The notes under the pieces were generated by a model. The model did not search any database and was not told the origin of the DNA. It saw only the letters and a program-made list of their open reading frames with translations. Positions 16,900-29,509 of a stretch of 64,000 nucleotides of DNA are shown here, piece after piece (the stretch's first letter is position 1; each line of letters begins with the position of its first letter). The position numbers and the translations under genes are program-made. Origin of the DNA: Psychrobacter glacincola (lineage in GTDB: Bacteria; Pseudomonadota; Gammaproteobacteria; Pseudomonadales; Moraxellaceae); NCBI RefSeq assembly GCF_904846075.1, contig NZ_CAJGZH010000001.1, positions 124,001 through 188,000 of the forward strand, read 5' to 3'.

Positions 16900-17277
16900 T
16901 TACGTTATTTTCATCATATGGTTTAAGCGAGACACATAGCTTTTATTATCTCTAAAGACATATAAACCTTGAACTTTGACACTAGTAGCTAGTTCGCTAA
17001 AAGGTACATATTGATAATGATAAGAAGATAACGGTAGCGGCACAAAATCAATGCCGTGTCCACCCAAAGGATGACAACTGCCGATACGTTTTAATAATAA
17101 CCAACTGCCTGCTCGGACACCATGCCATGCCAAAGCTTGTTTACCATAATTCGAGCACGTAGGGTAATAGCGGCAACGAGCAGGTAATAGTGGACTTATT
17201 AATTTTTGATAAAAAATAATAAAATAATAAATACTCTTATAAAGGAAATCATTTAAATTAACCAATAAAAAATTCAT
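16900..17277 (-). CDS. yidD: Membrane protein insertion efficiency factor YidD
   Basis: YidD assists YidC-dependent insertion at the inner membrane. The family core is clear: an amphipathic N-terminal helix with [27 protein letters not shown], then [17 protein letters not shown], with the conserved cysteines. The 125-residue length exceeds the usual 70-90 because of a C-terminal tail of about 35 residues without recognised motifs. No good ribosome-binding site precedes the ATG at 17277. It sits 32 bp after rnpA on the same strand. Confidence 0.93.
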   Translation of the reverse strand: MNFLLVNLNDFLYKSIYYFIIFYQKLISPLLPARCRYYPTCSNYGKQALAWHGVRAGSWLLLKRIGSCHPLGGHGIDFVPLPLSSYHYQYVPFSELATSVKVQGLYVFRDNKSYVSRLNHMMKIT

Positions 17278-17309
17278 TTTATTTTTTTCTATTTTCTTAA
17301 TAATATTAA

Positions 17310-17648
17310 TTATTTGATTTTTAATTCTTTATTATCTATATCTTTTATAGATTTTTTAACAATAAAAACAATATCTTTATTTTCTAAAGAATGAGCCTTT
17401 ATACGAAAATGCTCACGTATTTGACGCTTGATTAAATTTCGCGCGACAGCTGTAGGAACTTTACGCTTGGTAATAGCCATGCCGACTCGTGGCTTACCAT
17501 GATCATTGGTACGCACAAATGCCATTAGATGGCTCTGATGAAGCTTACGCTCAGGTGCATCAAAAACCTCACGGAAGGCTGCAGGCGTGAGCAAACGCTG
17601 CTCTTTGGTGAAGCGAGCATTAGCTGCCGCTGAAACAGTATTGGACAT
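17310..17648 (-). CDS. rnpA: Ribonuclease P protein component
   Basis: RnpA is the protein cofactor of RNase P, which trims the 5' leader of precursor tRNAs. The signature [29 protein letters not shown] is present; it corresponds to the RNR motif region of the family. I start it at the ATG at 17648 ([22 protein letters not shown]), giving 112 residues, the usual size. The longer frame to 17819 would have to translate through a terminator hairpin at 17722-17748. It lies between rpmH and yidD. Confidence 0.95.
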   Translation of the reverse strand: MSNTVSAAANARFTKEQRLLTPAAFREVFDAPERKLHQSHLMAFVRTNDHGKPRVGMAITKRKVPTAVARNLIKRQIREHFRIKAHSLENKDIVFIVKKSIKDIDNKELKIK

Positions 17649-17721
17649 AGCACAACCTAGTATAAGAGCGAATAACGGTAGCGGAAATAATAGCGCAGAA
17701 ATAACAACAAAGTACAGAGAC

Positions 17722-17748
17722 AAAAAAAGCGCCGATGTGGGCGCTTTT
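17722..17748 (-). terminator. Terminator or attenuator between rpmH and rnpA
   Basis: On the minus strand AAAAGCGCC and GGCGCTTTT form a nine-bp perfect stem with a six-base loop, followed by a T run. It lies between the rpmH stop (17849) and the rnpA start (17648), so it may lower rnpA expression relative to rpmH, whose product is needed in much larger amounts. Confidence 0.8.
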
Positions 17749-17848
17749 AATATATGGCTAAGTGTCAGTTGTGGTGATTGACTATCGCAATCTATAAATA
17801 ATAGAAACACAACAAGCACTATAAGCCATGCTTATCGCAATCTACTGA

Positions 17849-17983
17849 TTATACAGTAAGACGATGACGTCCTTTAGCGCGGCGACGAGCTAAGACCTGA
17901 CGGCCCTTTTTAGTTGCCATACGAGCACGGAAACCGTGAGTACGTTTACGCTTGATCACGCTTGGTTGGAATGTACGTTTCAT
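17849..17983 (-). CDS. rpmH: 50S ribosomal protein L34
   Basis: This 44-residue gene encodes a product that opens [20 protein letters not shown] and ends GRHRLTV, the universally conserved basic L34 sequence. It is a component of the large ribosomal subunit. ATG at 17983, TAA at 17849-17851. First gene of the minus-strand cluster that diverges from dnaA across oriC, the usual position in Gammaproteobacteria. Confidence 0.98.
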   Translation of the reverse strand: MKRTFQPSVIKRKRTHGFRARMATKKGRQVLARRRAKGRHRLTV

Positions 17984-18606
17984 AACTCACCTATCAAAAT
18001 AATGGACTAAATTCGTAATAACGGAGGATTATACCACCGCATAGAATCTGGGTCAATGAACTAATTTAATCTATGTCGATGCAGACAGATATTTTGACAG
18101 AGGAAATATCATTTTAAATGATTCATCGTGTGTAAAGTTCATATTCATAACTAAAAAATAACGACTCAGTTAATTAATTCAGTGATGGATTCCTAAAAGT
18201 TATCCACAGTTTTTGTCGAACTCTATAATAATTAACTATTAATATATATAAGTATTGTTGTTATTGGTAGCTCGATTATCTGTGGCTAAGTAAGTTTTCC
18301 TTTTTATTATCAATATATTGTACTATGGGTAAACCTGTGGATAACCTGTGGGCTAAATATGGATAACTCACCTTTCAAAGTTATGCACAAAAGTATCCAC
18401 AGCCTTATCCCCAAAAAACAAGGTTTTATCCACAGGGTATTTGTGTTAGATTAGCCCCTACTTAATATATGGCTTCGTATAGTTTATCAACGTAACTCCC
18501 AATATGGTTTCCAACGGAAATAATTGCGGAGAATATTAAGGGCTACGCAACAGATCACACTGCTAAAACACAAATATTATTTCAAATTATAGGGTTAGTA
18601 TTTTTC
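17984..18606. other. Probable chromosomal replication origin (oriC)
   Basis: The 623-bp gap between rpmH and dnaA has perfect DnaA boxes at 18200-18208 (plus), 18336-18344 (minus) and 18426-18434 (plus). It also has TTATGCACA at 18381-18389, GTATCCACA at 18393-18401 and TTATCCCCA at 18405-18413. An AT-rich tract around 18221-18325, including a run of TATATA, is a plausible unwinding element next to the dense box cluster. Position between rpmH and dnaA is the standard oriC location in this group. The dnaA promoter must also lie here. Assignment rests on boxes and synteny; no GC-skew calculation was made. Confidence 0.85.
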
Positions 18607-20052
18607 ATGATAGACACAGCAAATATTTGGGATAAATGTCTAAATGACCTACGATATAACGTCAAAGACAACGTATTTACTATGTGGTTGAGACCATTGT
18701 CAGCTCATCAAGAGGCGCAAACGCTGACTATACTTGCTCCTAATGATTATTTTGTGACTTACATCAAAAAAAACCACTTGCAAGAGATACAGCAGCTGGT
18801 TGCTAAGCACAGTCAGGGAAGTATCGAAGAGGTGGTTGTGCGTGTTGATAACGCTGGCCGCGATAATGAAGACAATCGTCAATTGCAATCAGGGTCTTTG
18901 TTTGAAGAAGATAAACCCTCCCCTACCCCTGCAGATCATAAGTTTGAAACCATTCATCATAACAATGCAAAAGCAGATATTGATGCTAATATGCGTCATG
19001 CAGAATTGGTTGATTCTGCTGATGCTAAGTCGTTGAGTTATCTAAACCCTGACTTTACTTTTGAAACTTTTGTCACTGGCAAGTCTAACAATTTGGCTTA
19101 TAAAGCCTGTTATGAGCTTGGTAAGCGCCAATCAAAAAATCGACACAATCCTTTATTTATATACGGACCTTCTGGTTTGGGAAAAACGCATTTAATGCAT
19201 TCTGTAGCACATCGATATTTAAAAAATAATCAAAGTTTTTATTATTTCACTTCTGAAAAATTTATTAATCAATTAGTTTATTCATTAAGAAATAATAAAA
19301 TAGAAGATTTTAAAAAGAAAATTAAAAAAGTGGATTTATTGATTGTAGATGATATTCATGTATTGGCAGGAAAAACCAAAAGTAGTAATGAGTTTTTGAC
19401 ATTATTTGCAGATTTTACCAGTGGTGATAAACAACTGATTTTGGCTTCAGATCGTCATCCTTCGCAAATGACCGAATTTGATGAACGTTTTAGATCGCGA
19501 TTTTCTTGGGGGCTCACTGTAGCAGTTGATCCGCCTGAGATTGATACTCGTGTGCAAATTTTGCAAAAAAAAGCAGCTTCATATGGTATGACACTGCCTA
19601 AAGAATGCGCATTATTCATCGCTCAAAATGTGGTTTCAAATGTTAGGCGTTTAGAAGGTGCTCTAAATCAAGTTTTTGCCAATGCTAACTTGACGGGTGC
19701 ACAGATTACTCTTGAAATGGTGCAATATGCGCTAAAAGACATCGTCGCGATGCGTGTGCAAGCTGTGAATATGGATAATATTCGCAAAGTGGTTGCTGAG
19801 TACTATGATGTGACCATCAAAGAGATGATGGGTCGTAAACGCACGCGTAGTATTGCTAGACCACGTCAAATAGCGATGGCATTATCGCGTGAGTTGACTG
19901 GTGATAGCTTTCCTGAGATTGGTCAATCATTCGGTGGTCGCGATCATACAACGGTGATGCATGCTTGCGATAAAGTTAATGAGCTAAGAGCAGCAGATCC
20001 TGCGTTTGATAAGGATTACAAAACACTGGCATTGATGCTGCAAGCGGGTTAG
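18607..20052 (+). CDS. dnaA: Chromosomal replication initiator DnaA
   Basis: DnaA binds TTATCCACA boxes and melts the origin. Domain I covers about residues 1-85 (IWDKCLNDLRYNV, FTMWLRPL). A variable acidic linker covers 86-145. The AAA+ domain III starts at FTFETFVTGKSN, with Walker A GPSGLGKT (187-194) and Walker B LLIVDDIHVL. DNA-binding domain IV carries the DnaA signature around 440-465 (SFPEIGQSFGGRDHTTVMHA). The 481-residue length is canonical. The upstream gap carries several DnaA boxes, consistent with autoregulation. Confidence 0.98.
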   Translation: MIDTANIWDKCLNDLRYNVKDNVFTMWLRPLSAHQEAQTLTILAPNDYFVTYIKKNHLQEIQQLVAKHSQGSIEEVVVRVDNAGRDNEDNRQLQSGSLFEEDKPSPTPADHKFETIHHNNAKADIDANMRHAELVDSADAKSLSYLNPDFTFETFVTGKSNNLAYKACYELGKRQSKNRHNPLFIYGPSGLGKTHLMHSVAHRYLKNNQSFYYFTSEKFINQLVYSLRNNKIEDFKKKIKKVDLLIVDDIHVLAGKTKSSNEFLTLFADFTSGDKQLILASDRHPSQMTEFDERFRSRFSWGLTVAVDPPEIDTRVQILQKKAASYGMTLPKECALFIAQNVVSNVRRLEGALNQVFANANLTGAQITLEMVQYALKDIVAMRVQAVNMDNIRKVVAEYYDVTIKEMMGRKRTRSIARPRQIAMALSRELTGDSFPEIGQSFGGRDHTTVMHACDKVNELRAADPAFDKDYKTLALMLQAG

Positions 20053-20213
20053 CAGGTCGCGGTATCACTATGTTTTAGTGGATTGATATGGTTTATAATA
20101 TTAAAAATACGAGTAGACAGACAGCAAATGGATTATAGTCAATAGACAGGGTATGATTAAACCATTATTGTTAAGTTTTATAATAAAAATCATTTAAATA
20201 AGAGTAACCAAGC

Positions 20214-21389
20214 ATGCAATTATCGATTAATCGAGAGTCGTTACTAAAAGCCATTAATTTGATCGCCAAGGCTGCTGATAAACGGCACAATATGGTTATT
20301 TTGGGCAATATCAAGCTACAGCTATCCGAATCAATGCTTATTTTGACGGCTTCTGATTTAGAAGTAGAGCTGACATCGACGTTGAAATTGCCTGCTGGTG
20401 CTTGTATTGAAGCTGGTACCACAACTTTACCTGCAACAAAATTAAAAGACATCTGTAAATCATTGCCTGCACAAGCTCAAATTAATTTGGCTACTCAAGA
20501 AAATGAACGCTGCTTATTAACCAGTGGCAAGAGTCGCTTCACCTTAGGGACATTACCTAGCGAAGATTATCCGAGTTTGGGTAATCCCGAAAATATCACG
20601 CCATTGACCATCAGTCGCAATCGTCTTATCGATTTGATTCATAAAACGCAGTTTGCAATGGCGATTCAAGATGTTCGCTATTATCTCACTGGTATGTTGT
20701 TTGATGTGTCGCAACAGCAGCTGACGACGGTTGCAACCGATGGGCATCGATTGGCTTTGGCGCGCAGTGTTATCGATGTCAGTGCTGATTTAAGCATGCA
20801 GGCTATTTTGCCCCGTAAAGCTGTCATTGAGCTTGAGCGCTTGGCCTCTGAGCTAGGAAAAATGCTTGGTGAGCAAGACAATCAGGTCACCTTGAGCTTC
20901 GGTCGTGAGTTTTTGCAAGTGAGCTTACCCTTTGGTGACGTTGATAGTGCAGGGCAGGTCAATCAAAACCTGATGGTTACTTTCACTGCGCGTCTGATTG
21001 ACGGAAAATTCCCTGATTATCGCCGAGTGATGCCAAGTAATACGGATAAATTGGCTTTGTTTAACCAAGAAAAAATGACTGATGTGCTACGCCGCGTAGC
21101 GATTCTAAGTAATGAGAAATCTCGCGGTGTGGTGTTTAATTTTGCCAGCGATGGCATGGTAGAAGTGCGTGCTAATAATGCAGAGCAAGATGAAGCGGTG
21201 GAGATGATACAGGCGAAGTATCAAGGTGAGCCGATGGAGCTGTCTTTTAATGCGGCTTATTTACAAGATGTGCTTGGCGTTATTCAAGGTGACTTGCAAA
21301 TGCACATGAGCCAATCAAACGCGTCGGTGCTAGTCAATCAGTTGAATGATGAGTTCCATCAGTATGTCATTATGCCAATGCGTATATAG
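20214..21389 (+). CDS. dnaN: DNA polymerase III beta sliding clamp
   Basis: DnaN forms the ring-shaped dimer that tethers polymerase III to DNA. The 391-residue product begins MQLSINRESLLKAINLI and has the three similar clamp domains of about 125 residues each. It ends with the conserved HQYVIMPMRI C-terminal stretch that forms part of the protein-binding pocket. Length is slightly above the 366 of E. coli. It lies 161 bp after dnaA in the standard dnaA-dnaN-recF-gyrB order and is followed by a strong hairpin at 21440-21485. Confidence 0.98.
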   Translation: MQLSINRESLLKAINLIAKAADKRHNMVILGNIKLQLSESMLILTASDLEVELTSTLKLPAGACIEAGTTTLPATKLKDICKSLPAQAQINLATQENERCLLTSGKSRFTLGTLPSEDYPSLGNPENITPLTISRNRLIDLIHKTQFAMAIQDVRYYLTGMLFDVSQQQLTTVATDGHRLALARSVIDVSADLSMQAILPRKAVIELERLASELGKMLGEQDNQVTLSFGREFLQVSLPFGDVDSAGQVNQNLMVTFTARLIDGKFPDYRRVMPSNTDKLALFNQEKMTDVLRRVAILSNEKSRGVVFNFASDGMVEVRANNAEQDEAVEMIQAKYQGEPMELSFNAAYLQDVLGVIQGDLQMHMSQSNASVLVNQLNDEFHQYVIMPMRI

Positions 21390-21439
21390 TTTCTGTATAA
21401 TTTCTATATGTTTTCAATATGCTTAAGAGCAGGGGCTAG

Positions 21440-21485
21440 AGACACTCAGTTTGCACTTAAAAATTAAAGTAAGCTGAGTGTCTTT
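21440..21485 (+). terminator. Hairpin terminator after dnaN
   Basis: AGACACTCAG (21440-21449) pairs perfectly with CTGAGTGTCT (21474-21483) across a 24-base AT-rich loop. Only a short T run follows, so termination may be partial. It separates dnaN from recF. Confidence 0.6.
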
Positions 21486-21570
21486 GATTAAGATCCAGTA
21501 TTTTAAATTCAATAATTATTAAACTTTTACCTATTATTATAGGTAGTGTTAATAGGTAGCTGTCGGCATT

Positions 21571-22776
21571 ATGATTGAACGTCTGCAAATATCATACCTT
21601 CGAAATCTAACACAAGTCAATCTACAGCCTACTGCGTGTAACGTCATTATCGGCGCGAACGGCAGCGGAAAAACATCCTTACTTGAAGCTATATTTTTGC
21701 TATCCAGAGGCAAAAGTTTTCGCCATCACCAGCCCAAGCGTTATATTCAACATCATCAAAATACAGTTACTGTACATGCTAAGCTTAATGATAGCCGTAC
21801 TTTAGCTATCCAAAAACAAGCTGATGCTACAACACTCTTACGTCTCAATCAGACCACTGTCTACAACCAAAGTATTTTGACTGAGCAACTGCCAACACTA
21901 CTGATAGATCCTTCAACGATGGATATGTTAGAGCAGGGTAGCGCCAGTCGTAGACAGCTATTGGATTGGCTAGTGTTTCACATGAAACAAGGTTTTCATC
22001 CACAATGGGTTGCTTATCAACGCTTACTAAAACAGCGCAATAGTTTGCTAAAAAAATCACGTCATTTGACTCAGGTGCAGCTCGCTGAACTAAAATCGTG
22101 GGACAAAGGACTTAGCAATCATGCGGCATTGATTCATCATTATCGTGAACGGATATTTGCAGAATGGCAGCCTTATTTTGCTGAAAGTATCGCGCAGTTA
22201 TTGCCTACTTATGCGGAGCAATTGAGCCTTAGCTATAATGCTGGTTACGATACGAATGTTGCGCTGGATATACAGCTTAACGAGCGCTTAGAACAGGATT
22301 TGCAACTTGGATATACTCGTATCGGTAATCACCGTGCTGATGTTCATGTGCATTGGCGTTCTAATGACTCGACAGCGTCGAATAACAATTTCTCAGATAC
22401 AATGCATGAAGCGGACACTAACCTCAAAGTACCTGTTATAAAAGAGCAGGCAGCCAATGTGTTGTCGCGTGGTGAAAAAAAGCTATTAATCACAGCACTG
22501 CGTTTATCGCAACTGCCATTACTGCTAAATACCCAAAAAACTAATGATCTATCAAATGATAGTGCTCATGCTCAGGTGACACCAGTGGTATTGCTAGATG
22601 ATATTACTGCAGAGCTTGATGATAGAGCGATTGAGATTCTATTGTCAACGTTAGCGCAGCTGCCATGTCAGGTATTTATAACCAGCTTAACCGATGATAT
22701 TTTGCCGTTAGTGCATGAATATTGGTCGAAACCCAATACGTTTCATGTGAAACAAGGTCAATTCTTTAGTCCTTAA
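21571..22776 (+). CDS. recF: DNA replication and repair protein RecF
   Basis: RecF, with RecO and RecR, loads RecA at gapped DNA. This SMC-like ATPase shows Walker A GANGSGKTS near residue 30, the family RNL motif (ISYLRNLTQVNL) at the N-terminus, the ABC signature VLSRGEKKLL and Walker B VVLLDDITAELD. The 401-residue length is a little above the usual 360-370, mostly from a serine/asparagine-rich insertion around 270-290. Two parS-like palindromes lie in the gene, at 21974-21989 and 22739-22754. No SD sequence is obvious before the ATG. Confidence 0.96.
   Translation: MIERLQISYLRNLTQVNLQPTACNVIIGANGSGKTSLLEAIFLLSRGKSFRHHQPKRYIQHHQNTVTVHAKLNDSRTLAIQKQADATTLLRLNQTTVYNQSILTEQLPTLLIDPSTMDMLEQGSASRRQLLDWLVFHMKQGFHPQWVAYQRLLKQRNSLLKKSRHLTQVQLAELKSWDKGLSNHAALIHHYRERIFAEWQPYFAESIAQLLPTYAEQLSLSYNAGYDTNVALDIQLNERLEQDLQLGYTRIGNHRADVHVHWRSNDSTASNNNFSDTMHEADTNLKVPVIKEQAANVLSRGEKKLLITALRLSQLPLLLNTQKTNDLSNDSAHAQVTPVVLLDDITAELDDRAIEILLSTLAQLPCQVFITSLTDDILPLVHEYWSKPNTFHVKQGQFFSP
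21974..21989. other. parS-like site in recF (5')
   Basis: TGTTTCACATGAAACA, one mismatch to consensus, encodes VFHMKQ in RecF. Confidence 0.8.
22739..22754. other. parS-like site in recF (3')
   Basis: The core GTTTCATGTGAAAC (22740-22753) has one mismatch to consensus and encodes TFHVKQ near the RecF C-terminus, the reverse orientation of the upstream recF site. Confidence 0.78.
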
Positions 22777-25894
<3,118 letters not shown>

Positions 25895-25933
25895 GTTGGA
25901 CATAAAGAGTTGCGAAATCATTGTTAATTAATT

Positions 25934-25972
25934 AAAAAACCACCGCTTTGGCAATCAAGGCGGTGGTTTTTT
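25934..25972 (+). terminator. Rho-independent terminator after gyrB
   Basis: AAAAAACCACCGC and GCGGTGGTTTTTT form a 13-bp perfect stem with a 13-base loop, ending in a T run. It follows the gyrB stop by about 40 bp. Symmetric A/T tracts mean it could also work for the other strand. Confidence 0.92.
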
Positions 25973-25983
25973 AATGTTAGAAT

Positions 25984-25999
25984 TGTTTCACGTGAAACT
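25984..25999. other. parS site upstream of mntP (perfect core)
   Basis: GTTTCACGTGAAAC (core 25985-25998) lies between the gyrB terminator and mntP, one of the non-coding parS copies. Confidence 0.9.
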
Positions 26000-26022
26000 T
26001 AGTTTACGAATTGCTTTAGATA

Positions 26023-26616
26023 ATGGATATAGAAATGATTGAAGTTTTTTTACTTGCGATAGCCTTGGCGATGGATGCATTTGCGGTATCAATTGGGTTA
26101 GGGGCTAAGTCGCAAAAGAAATCATCTGCTTATGTGCTGCGTTTAGCCGTTTATGCAGCACTATACTTTGGTATTGCGCAAGGTGTGATGCCGCTGATAG
26201 GTTATCTATTGGGTGCAGTATTATTAGGCTGGTTGGCGACTGCTGCACCGTGGATTGGTGGTGGGATTCTTATTGTGCTTGGCGCTAAGATGTTATATGA
26301 AGCGTTTAATGGTGAGGTTGAAGCGGTATTAGCAGACAGTTTCGATGAAACTATACAAGAAAAAATCAATCATCGTATGATGTTTACATTGGCTATTGCC
26401 ACCAGTATTGATGCGATGGCAGCAGGCTTTACGCTTAATTTGTTGGCACTTAATGCATGGTTAGCCTGTTTAATCATCGCTATTGTCACCGCTTTATTTG
26501 GCTTTTTCGGTATCTATTTAGGTAAGTCTTCTGGAACGTGGCTCGAGGATAAAGCTGAGATACTTGGTGGATTAGTATTGATAGCCATTGGTATAAAGGT
26601 GATGTTTATCCGTTAA
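26023..26616 (+). CDS. mntP: Manganese efflux pump MntP
   Basis: MntP exports Mn2+ across the inner membrane. The 197-residue protein has six predicted helices arranged as two related halves. The metal-binding aspartates appear in [15 protein letters not shown] and again in [14 protein letters not shown]; this tandem AMDAFA/SIDAMA pattern is diagnostic. A second ATG at 26035 (MIEVFLLAI) is an equally good start, because no clear SD precedes either. The upstream gap is too short and too unlike a yybP-ykoY riboswitch. The gene is bracketed by two perfect parS cores. Confidence 0.93.
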   Translation: MDIEMIEVFLLAIALAMDAFAVSIGLGAKSQKKSSAYVLRLAVYAALYFGIAQGVMPLIGYLLGAVLLGWLATAAPWIGGGILIVLGAKMLYEAFNGEVEAVLADSFDETIQEKINHRMMFTLAIATSIDAMAAGFTLNLLALNAWLACLIIAIVTALFGFFGIYLGKSSGTWLEDKAEILGGLVLIAIGIKVMFIR

Positions 26617-26649
26617 TAAGCATCATTATTTGAATTGATTCTCTACAAT

Positions 26650-26687
26650 AAAAAGCACCCCTTTAATCATCAAAGTGGTGCTTTTTT
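26650..26687 (+). terminator. Terminator after mntP
   Basis: GCACC plus CTTT pair with AAAG plus GGTGC around a short loop, flanked by A5 and T6 runs. It lies 34 bp after mntP and is immediately followed by a perfect parS core. Confidence 0.88.
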
Positions 26688-26702
26688 GTTTCACGTGAAA
26701 CT
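26687..26702. other. parS site between mntP and rlmF (perfect core)
   Basis: GTTTCACGTGAAAC core at 26688-26701, directly after the mntP terminator. With the copy at 25984 it brackets mntP. Confidence 0.9.
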
Positions 26703-26727
26703 ATATTTATTCTATGTTAGCTATTAC

Positions 26728-27765
26728 TTACGCTTCGTCAGTATCAAAACGCCATGCCAGTATACGAGTGCTTTTCTGACCTTGACTCATCTCAATGATG
26801 CGCATTTGGGCGACACCAAGCTGTTTTAACAGCAATTGTAGAGGTTTCACGTTTTCTGACTTAGATACCAGTGTGGTAAACCAGCCAACATGCTCAGCGA
26901 AATCTTGGCTTTCTTTTGCCATCTTGGTCAAAAAGGCAATCTCGCCGCCTTCACTCCACAACTCTTTATGTTGACCGCCAAAGTTTAGATTCTGTGCGGC
27001 ATTGCCAGACTTTGTTGAGCTACGGCTGATTTGTTCGTTTTCATTCTTACCACGATGTCGTTGCAGATTATGCTGCTTACGGCTATTGGCTTCCATTGCT
27101 TCTTCTAATGAGGCATGGAATGGAGGGTTACATACCACCACATCAAAGTAATCTTGGCGACCGATAATATTGGCAAAAATGCGCTTAGGCTCAGGTTGTA
27201 GCTTTACTTTAACCGCGCTCTTTAGCTTGGGATTGGTTTCACAAATAAGTGCTGCGGTATTGACCGAAATAGGGTCGATATCAGAGGCGGTAAAGCGCCA
27301 GCCATAGCTTTGGCTACCAACAATAGGATAAATCGCGCTGGCACCAGTACCAATATCAAGAGCATGGATTTCTTTACCAGTCGGCGGTGTATTGTCTTTA
27401 TTAACGTGCGTCGTTTGCGCAAGTAAATCGGCAATATAATGAATATAATCGGCACGCCCCGGAATCGGTGGGCACAAGTAACCTTCCGGAATATCCCAAA
27501 ACTTGACACCGTAATAATGCGCCAGTAACGCCTGATTAAGGACGCGCACGGCTGCACTGTCCGAGAAGTTAATCGTCGGCTCGCCTTTAGGATTGGTAAT
27601 GGTGTGCTTAGCAAGCTCAGGTAAGGCGCGAGTCAACACCGCAAAGTCATAACGACCTTGGTGCGGATTGCGGGGATGCAGCTGACCGAGTTTTTTAGCA
27701 GTCTCAGGCGAGCGGTTTCGATGATTATTGGCGGTCGGGCGACGGTTCATAGGTTTACTGGTCAT
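26728..27765 (-). CDS. rlmF: 23S rRNA m6A1618 methyltransferase RlmF
   Basis: RlmF methylates A1618 of 23S rRNA. Family marks are [23 protein letters not shown] near the N-terminus, [24 protein letters not shown], the SAM loop [15 protein letters not shown] and the catalytic NPPF in [15 protein letters not shown] begin at the ATG at 27765 (MTSKPMNRR); the frame stays open to an ATG at 27801. At about 345 residues it is longer than the 308 of E. coli RlmF, with a basic, asparagine-rich extension at the N-terminus. It converges with mntP. Confidence 0.93.
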   Translation of the reverse strand: MTSKPMNRRPTANNHRNRSPETAKKLGQLHPRNPHQGRYDFAVLTRALPELAKHTITNPKGEPTINFSDSAAVRVLNQALLAHYYGVKFWDIPEGYLCPPIPGRADYIHYIADLLAQTTHVNKDNTPPTGKEIHALDIGTGASAIYPIVGSQSYGWRFTASDIDPISVNTAALICETNPKLKSAVKVKLQPEPKRIFANIIGRQDYFDVVVCNPPFHASLEEAMEANSRKQHNLQRHRGKNENEQISRSSTKSGNAAQNLNFGGQHKELWSEGGEIAFLTKMAKESQDFAEHVGWFTTLVSKSENVKPLQLLLKQLGVAQMRIIEMSQGQKSTRILAWRFDTDEA

Positions 27766-27830
27766 AGTATCGGGCTTTGATATGTGAATATAATGCCCCA
27801 TTTTAGCAGATTTCGCGTGTCACTAACGTG

Positions 27831-28493
27831 TTATCGGCTACGTAAGATAAGATTTAATCCCAGCACTATCATCGCTGTACCCAATACGCGGTCTATCCAA
27901 TGCTCAAAACGCTGAAAACGTCGGTGGATAGCAGGAATTGAGAGCAACATTACCACCGTGCTAAACCATGCCATTTGTAAGACCATCATCCAGACGCCAT
28001 AAATTGCCAATTGCCACAGCGGTATATTGGGTGATAATACAAGGGTAAATATCGCCACGAAGTATACTGGCGCTTTGGGATTAAAGACATTGCAAAAAAA
28101 GCCACGACGTAGAATTGATGAGGTAGAGCTTGTATCTATAGATGCTTTTTTAATGGAAATGTCAGCATCTGAATCTATAGCAACAGTTAAATCTACTGGT
28201 TTTTTAGCTTTGGCTTGAATACCTTGCCATCCCAAATAAACAAGATAGCTACCACCTAACCATTTGATAGCGGTCAATAATGGCTGCGAATGGGCAATCA
28301 GCGTTGCCAGTCCTAGCACCGAATAAGTGATGTGTATCGCCAGACCCAAGGTAATACCAAGGCTACAAATCAAACCGGTGCGTCGACCTTTTGCCAAAGT
28401 TTGCTGCGACACCAATACAAAATCAGGACCTGGGGAGGCGGCAGCGAGTAGATGGACGCTAGTGATAAGCAAAAAACCGTGCCAAAATTCCAT
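27831..28493 (-). CDS. LysE/RhtB-family amino acid exporter
   Basis: LysE-superfamily proteins export amino acids or related metabolites through the inner membrane. The signature SPGPDFVLVSQQTLAKGRRTGL sits near residue 20, followed by GLAIHITYSVLGLATLI and the glycine-rich GGSYLVYLGWQGIQA. About six hydrophobic helices are visible, and the region near 115-140 carries a longer polar insertion. The start at 28493 (MEFWHGFLLITSVHLLAA) fits the family; the ORF extends upstream to 28535 without recognisable sequence. Substrate cannot be predicted from sequence. Transcribed divergently from the crotonase gene. Confidence 0.85.
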   Translation of the reverse strand: MEFWHGFLLITSVHLLAAASPGPDFVLVSQQTLAKGRRTGLICSLGITLGLAIHITYSVLGLATLIAHSQPLLTAIKWLGGSYLVYLGWQGIQAKAKKPVDLTVAIDSDADISIKKASIDTSSTSSILRRGFFCNVFNPKAPVYFVAIFTLVLSPNIPLWQLAIYGVWMMVLQMAWFSTVVMLLSIPAIHRRFQRFEHWIDRVLGTAMIVLGLNLILRSR

Positions 28494-28693
28494 AAAGTGC
28501 TCTGAGTTATATTTTGATTTGGATAATAGTTGCATATTAGCGTAAATGAGGTCAACTGATATTGATGCCGCTTATATGATGCTTGCGTTGTACCGAACGT
28601 ATGTCTATATTAAAAGTAAGTTACATGATTTTTAGTAGTATTAATTCGCCATAGAATAAACCATAAAACGATCGCTCTAATAAGGATAAAAAC

Positions 28694-29509
28694 ATGATTA
28701 CGGAAAGTAATAATAGCAATTCTACTAGCAATGGCACTCGCATTACTTATGAAGTTCAAGATTACATCTGTCTGATTGGACTAAATCGCGCTGATAAACG
28801 TAATGCCTTTGATAGCCATATGATTAAGCAACTCTCTCAAGCACTCACTCAATATGGAAATGATGCCAATCTTCGCTGTGCGTTAATATTTGCCCATGGT
28901 GAGCATTTCACCGCAGGGCTTGATTTGATGGAGCTACAAGATAAATGGAACAAAGGCGCGTTTGAGTTTACTGCCGACGAAATTGACCCGTGGGGCATCG
29001 GTGGAAAATTACGCAGTAAACCTATTGTCGTTGCGGTACAAGGTACTTGCTTTACCGCTGGGATTGAGTTGATGCTCAATAGTGATGTGGTTATTGCTAG
29101 TGATAATTGCAACTTTGCGCAAATGGAAGTCCAGCGCGGTATCATGCCGTTTGGTGGCGCGACAGTACGCTTTATCGCGGCGGCTGGTTGGCAAAAAGCC
29201 ATGCCGTATCTATTAACAGGTAAAAACTTTGATGCGCAAACTGCTGATAAGCTAAACCTAGTCAGTGAAGTGGTGCCAAATGGGAAAGAATACGAGCGCG
29301 CGCTAACTATCGCTAAAGAGATTTGCAAAGCAGCACCGCTTGGGGTGCAAGGATTACTATCCTCAGCACAAGATGGCAGTTTTAATGGCGCAAAAGCAGC
29401 CTTAGCCAATATTCATAGTTATTTGCCGCATTTATTTCATTCAGAAGATGCGAAAGAGGGCGCGATGGCGATGGTTGAAAGACGTGAGGCTGAGTTTAAA
29501 GGGCGCTAA
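28694..29509 (+). CDS. Enoyl-CoA hydratase/isomerase (crotonase) family protein
   Basis: Crotonase-fold enzymes act on acyl-CoA thioesters in fatty-acid degradation and related pathways. The 271-residue protein has the IGLNRADKRNAFDSHMIKQL opening, the oxyanion-hole segment GEHFTAGLDLMEL and the second catalytic segment MEVQRGIMPFGGATVRF. The usual pair of hydratase glutamates is not both obvious, so isomerase or another reaction is possible. AAGGAT six bases upstream of the ATG supports the start. No other fatty-acid genes are adjacent, so the pathway is unknown. Confidence 0.85.
   Translation: MITESNNSNSTSNGTRITYEVQDYICLIGLNRADKRNAFDSHMIKQLSQALTQYGNDANLRCALIFAHGEHFTAGLDLMELQDKWNKGAFEFTADEIDPWGIGGKLRSKPIVVAVQGTCFTAGIELMLNSDVVIASDNCNFAQMEVQRGIMPFGGATVRFIAAAGWQKAMPYLLTGKNFDAQTADKLNLVSEVVPNGKEYERALTIAKEICKAAPLGVQGLLSSAQDGSFNGAKAALANIHSYLPHLFHSEDAKEGAMAMVERREAEFKGR

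Noticed and set aside
20053..20213. Second oriC component in the dnaA-dnaN gap, as in Pseudomonas
   Set aside because: No TTATCCACA-type boxes are present in this gap.
25895..26022. Manganese (yybP-ykoY) riboswitch upstream of mntP
   Set aside because: The gap is filled by the gyrB terminator and a parS site; no conserved riboswitch core can be drawn.
28849..29409. 186-codon antisense ORF over the crotonase gene
   Set aside because: It lies wholly opposite a well-supported enzyme gene and shows only low-complexity serine/proline sequence without domains.
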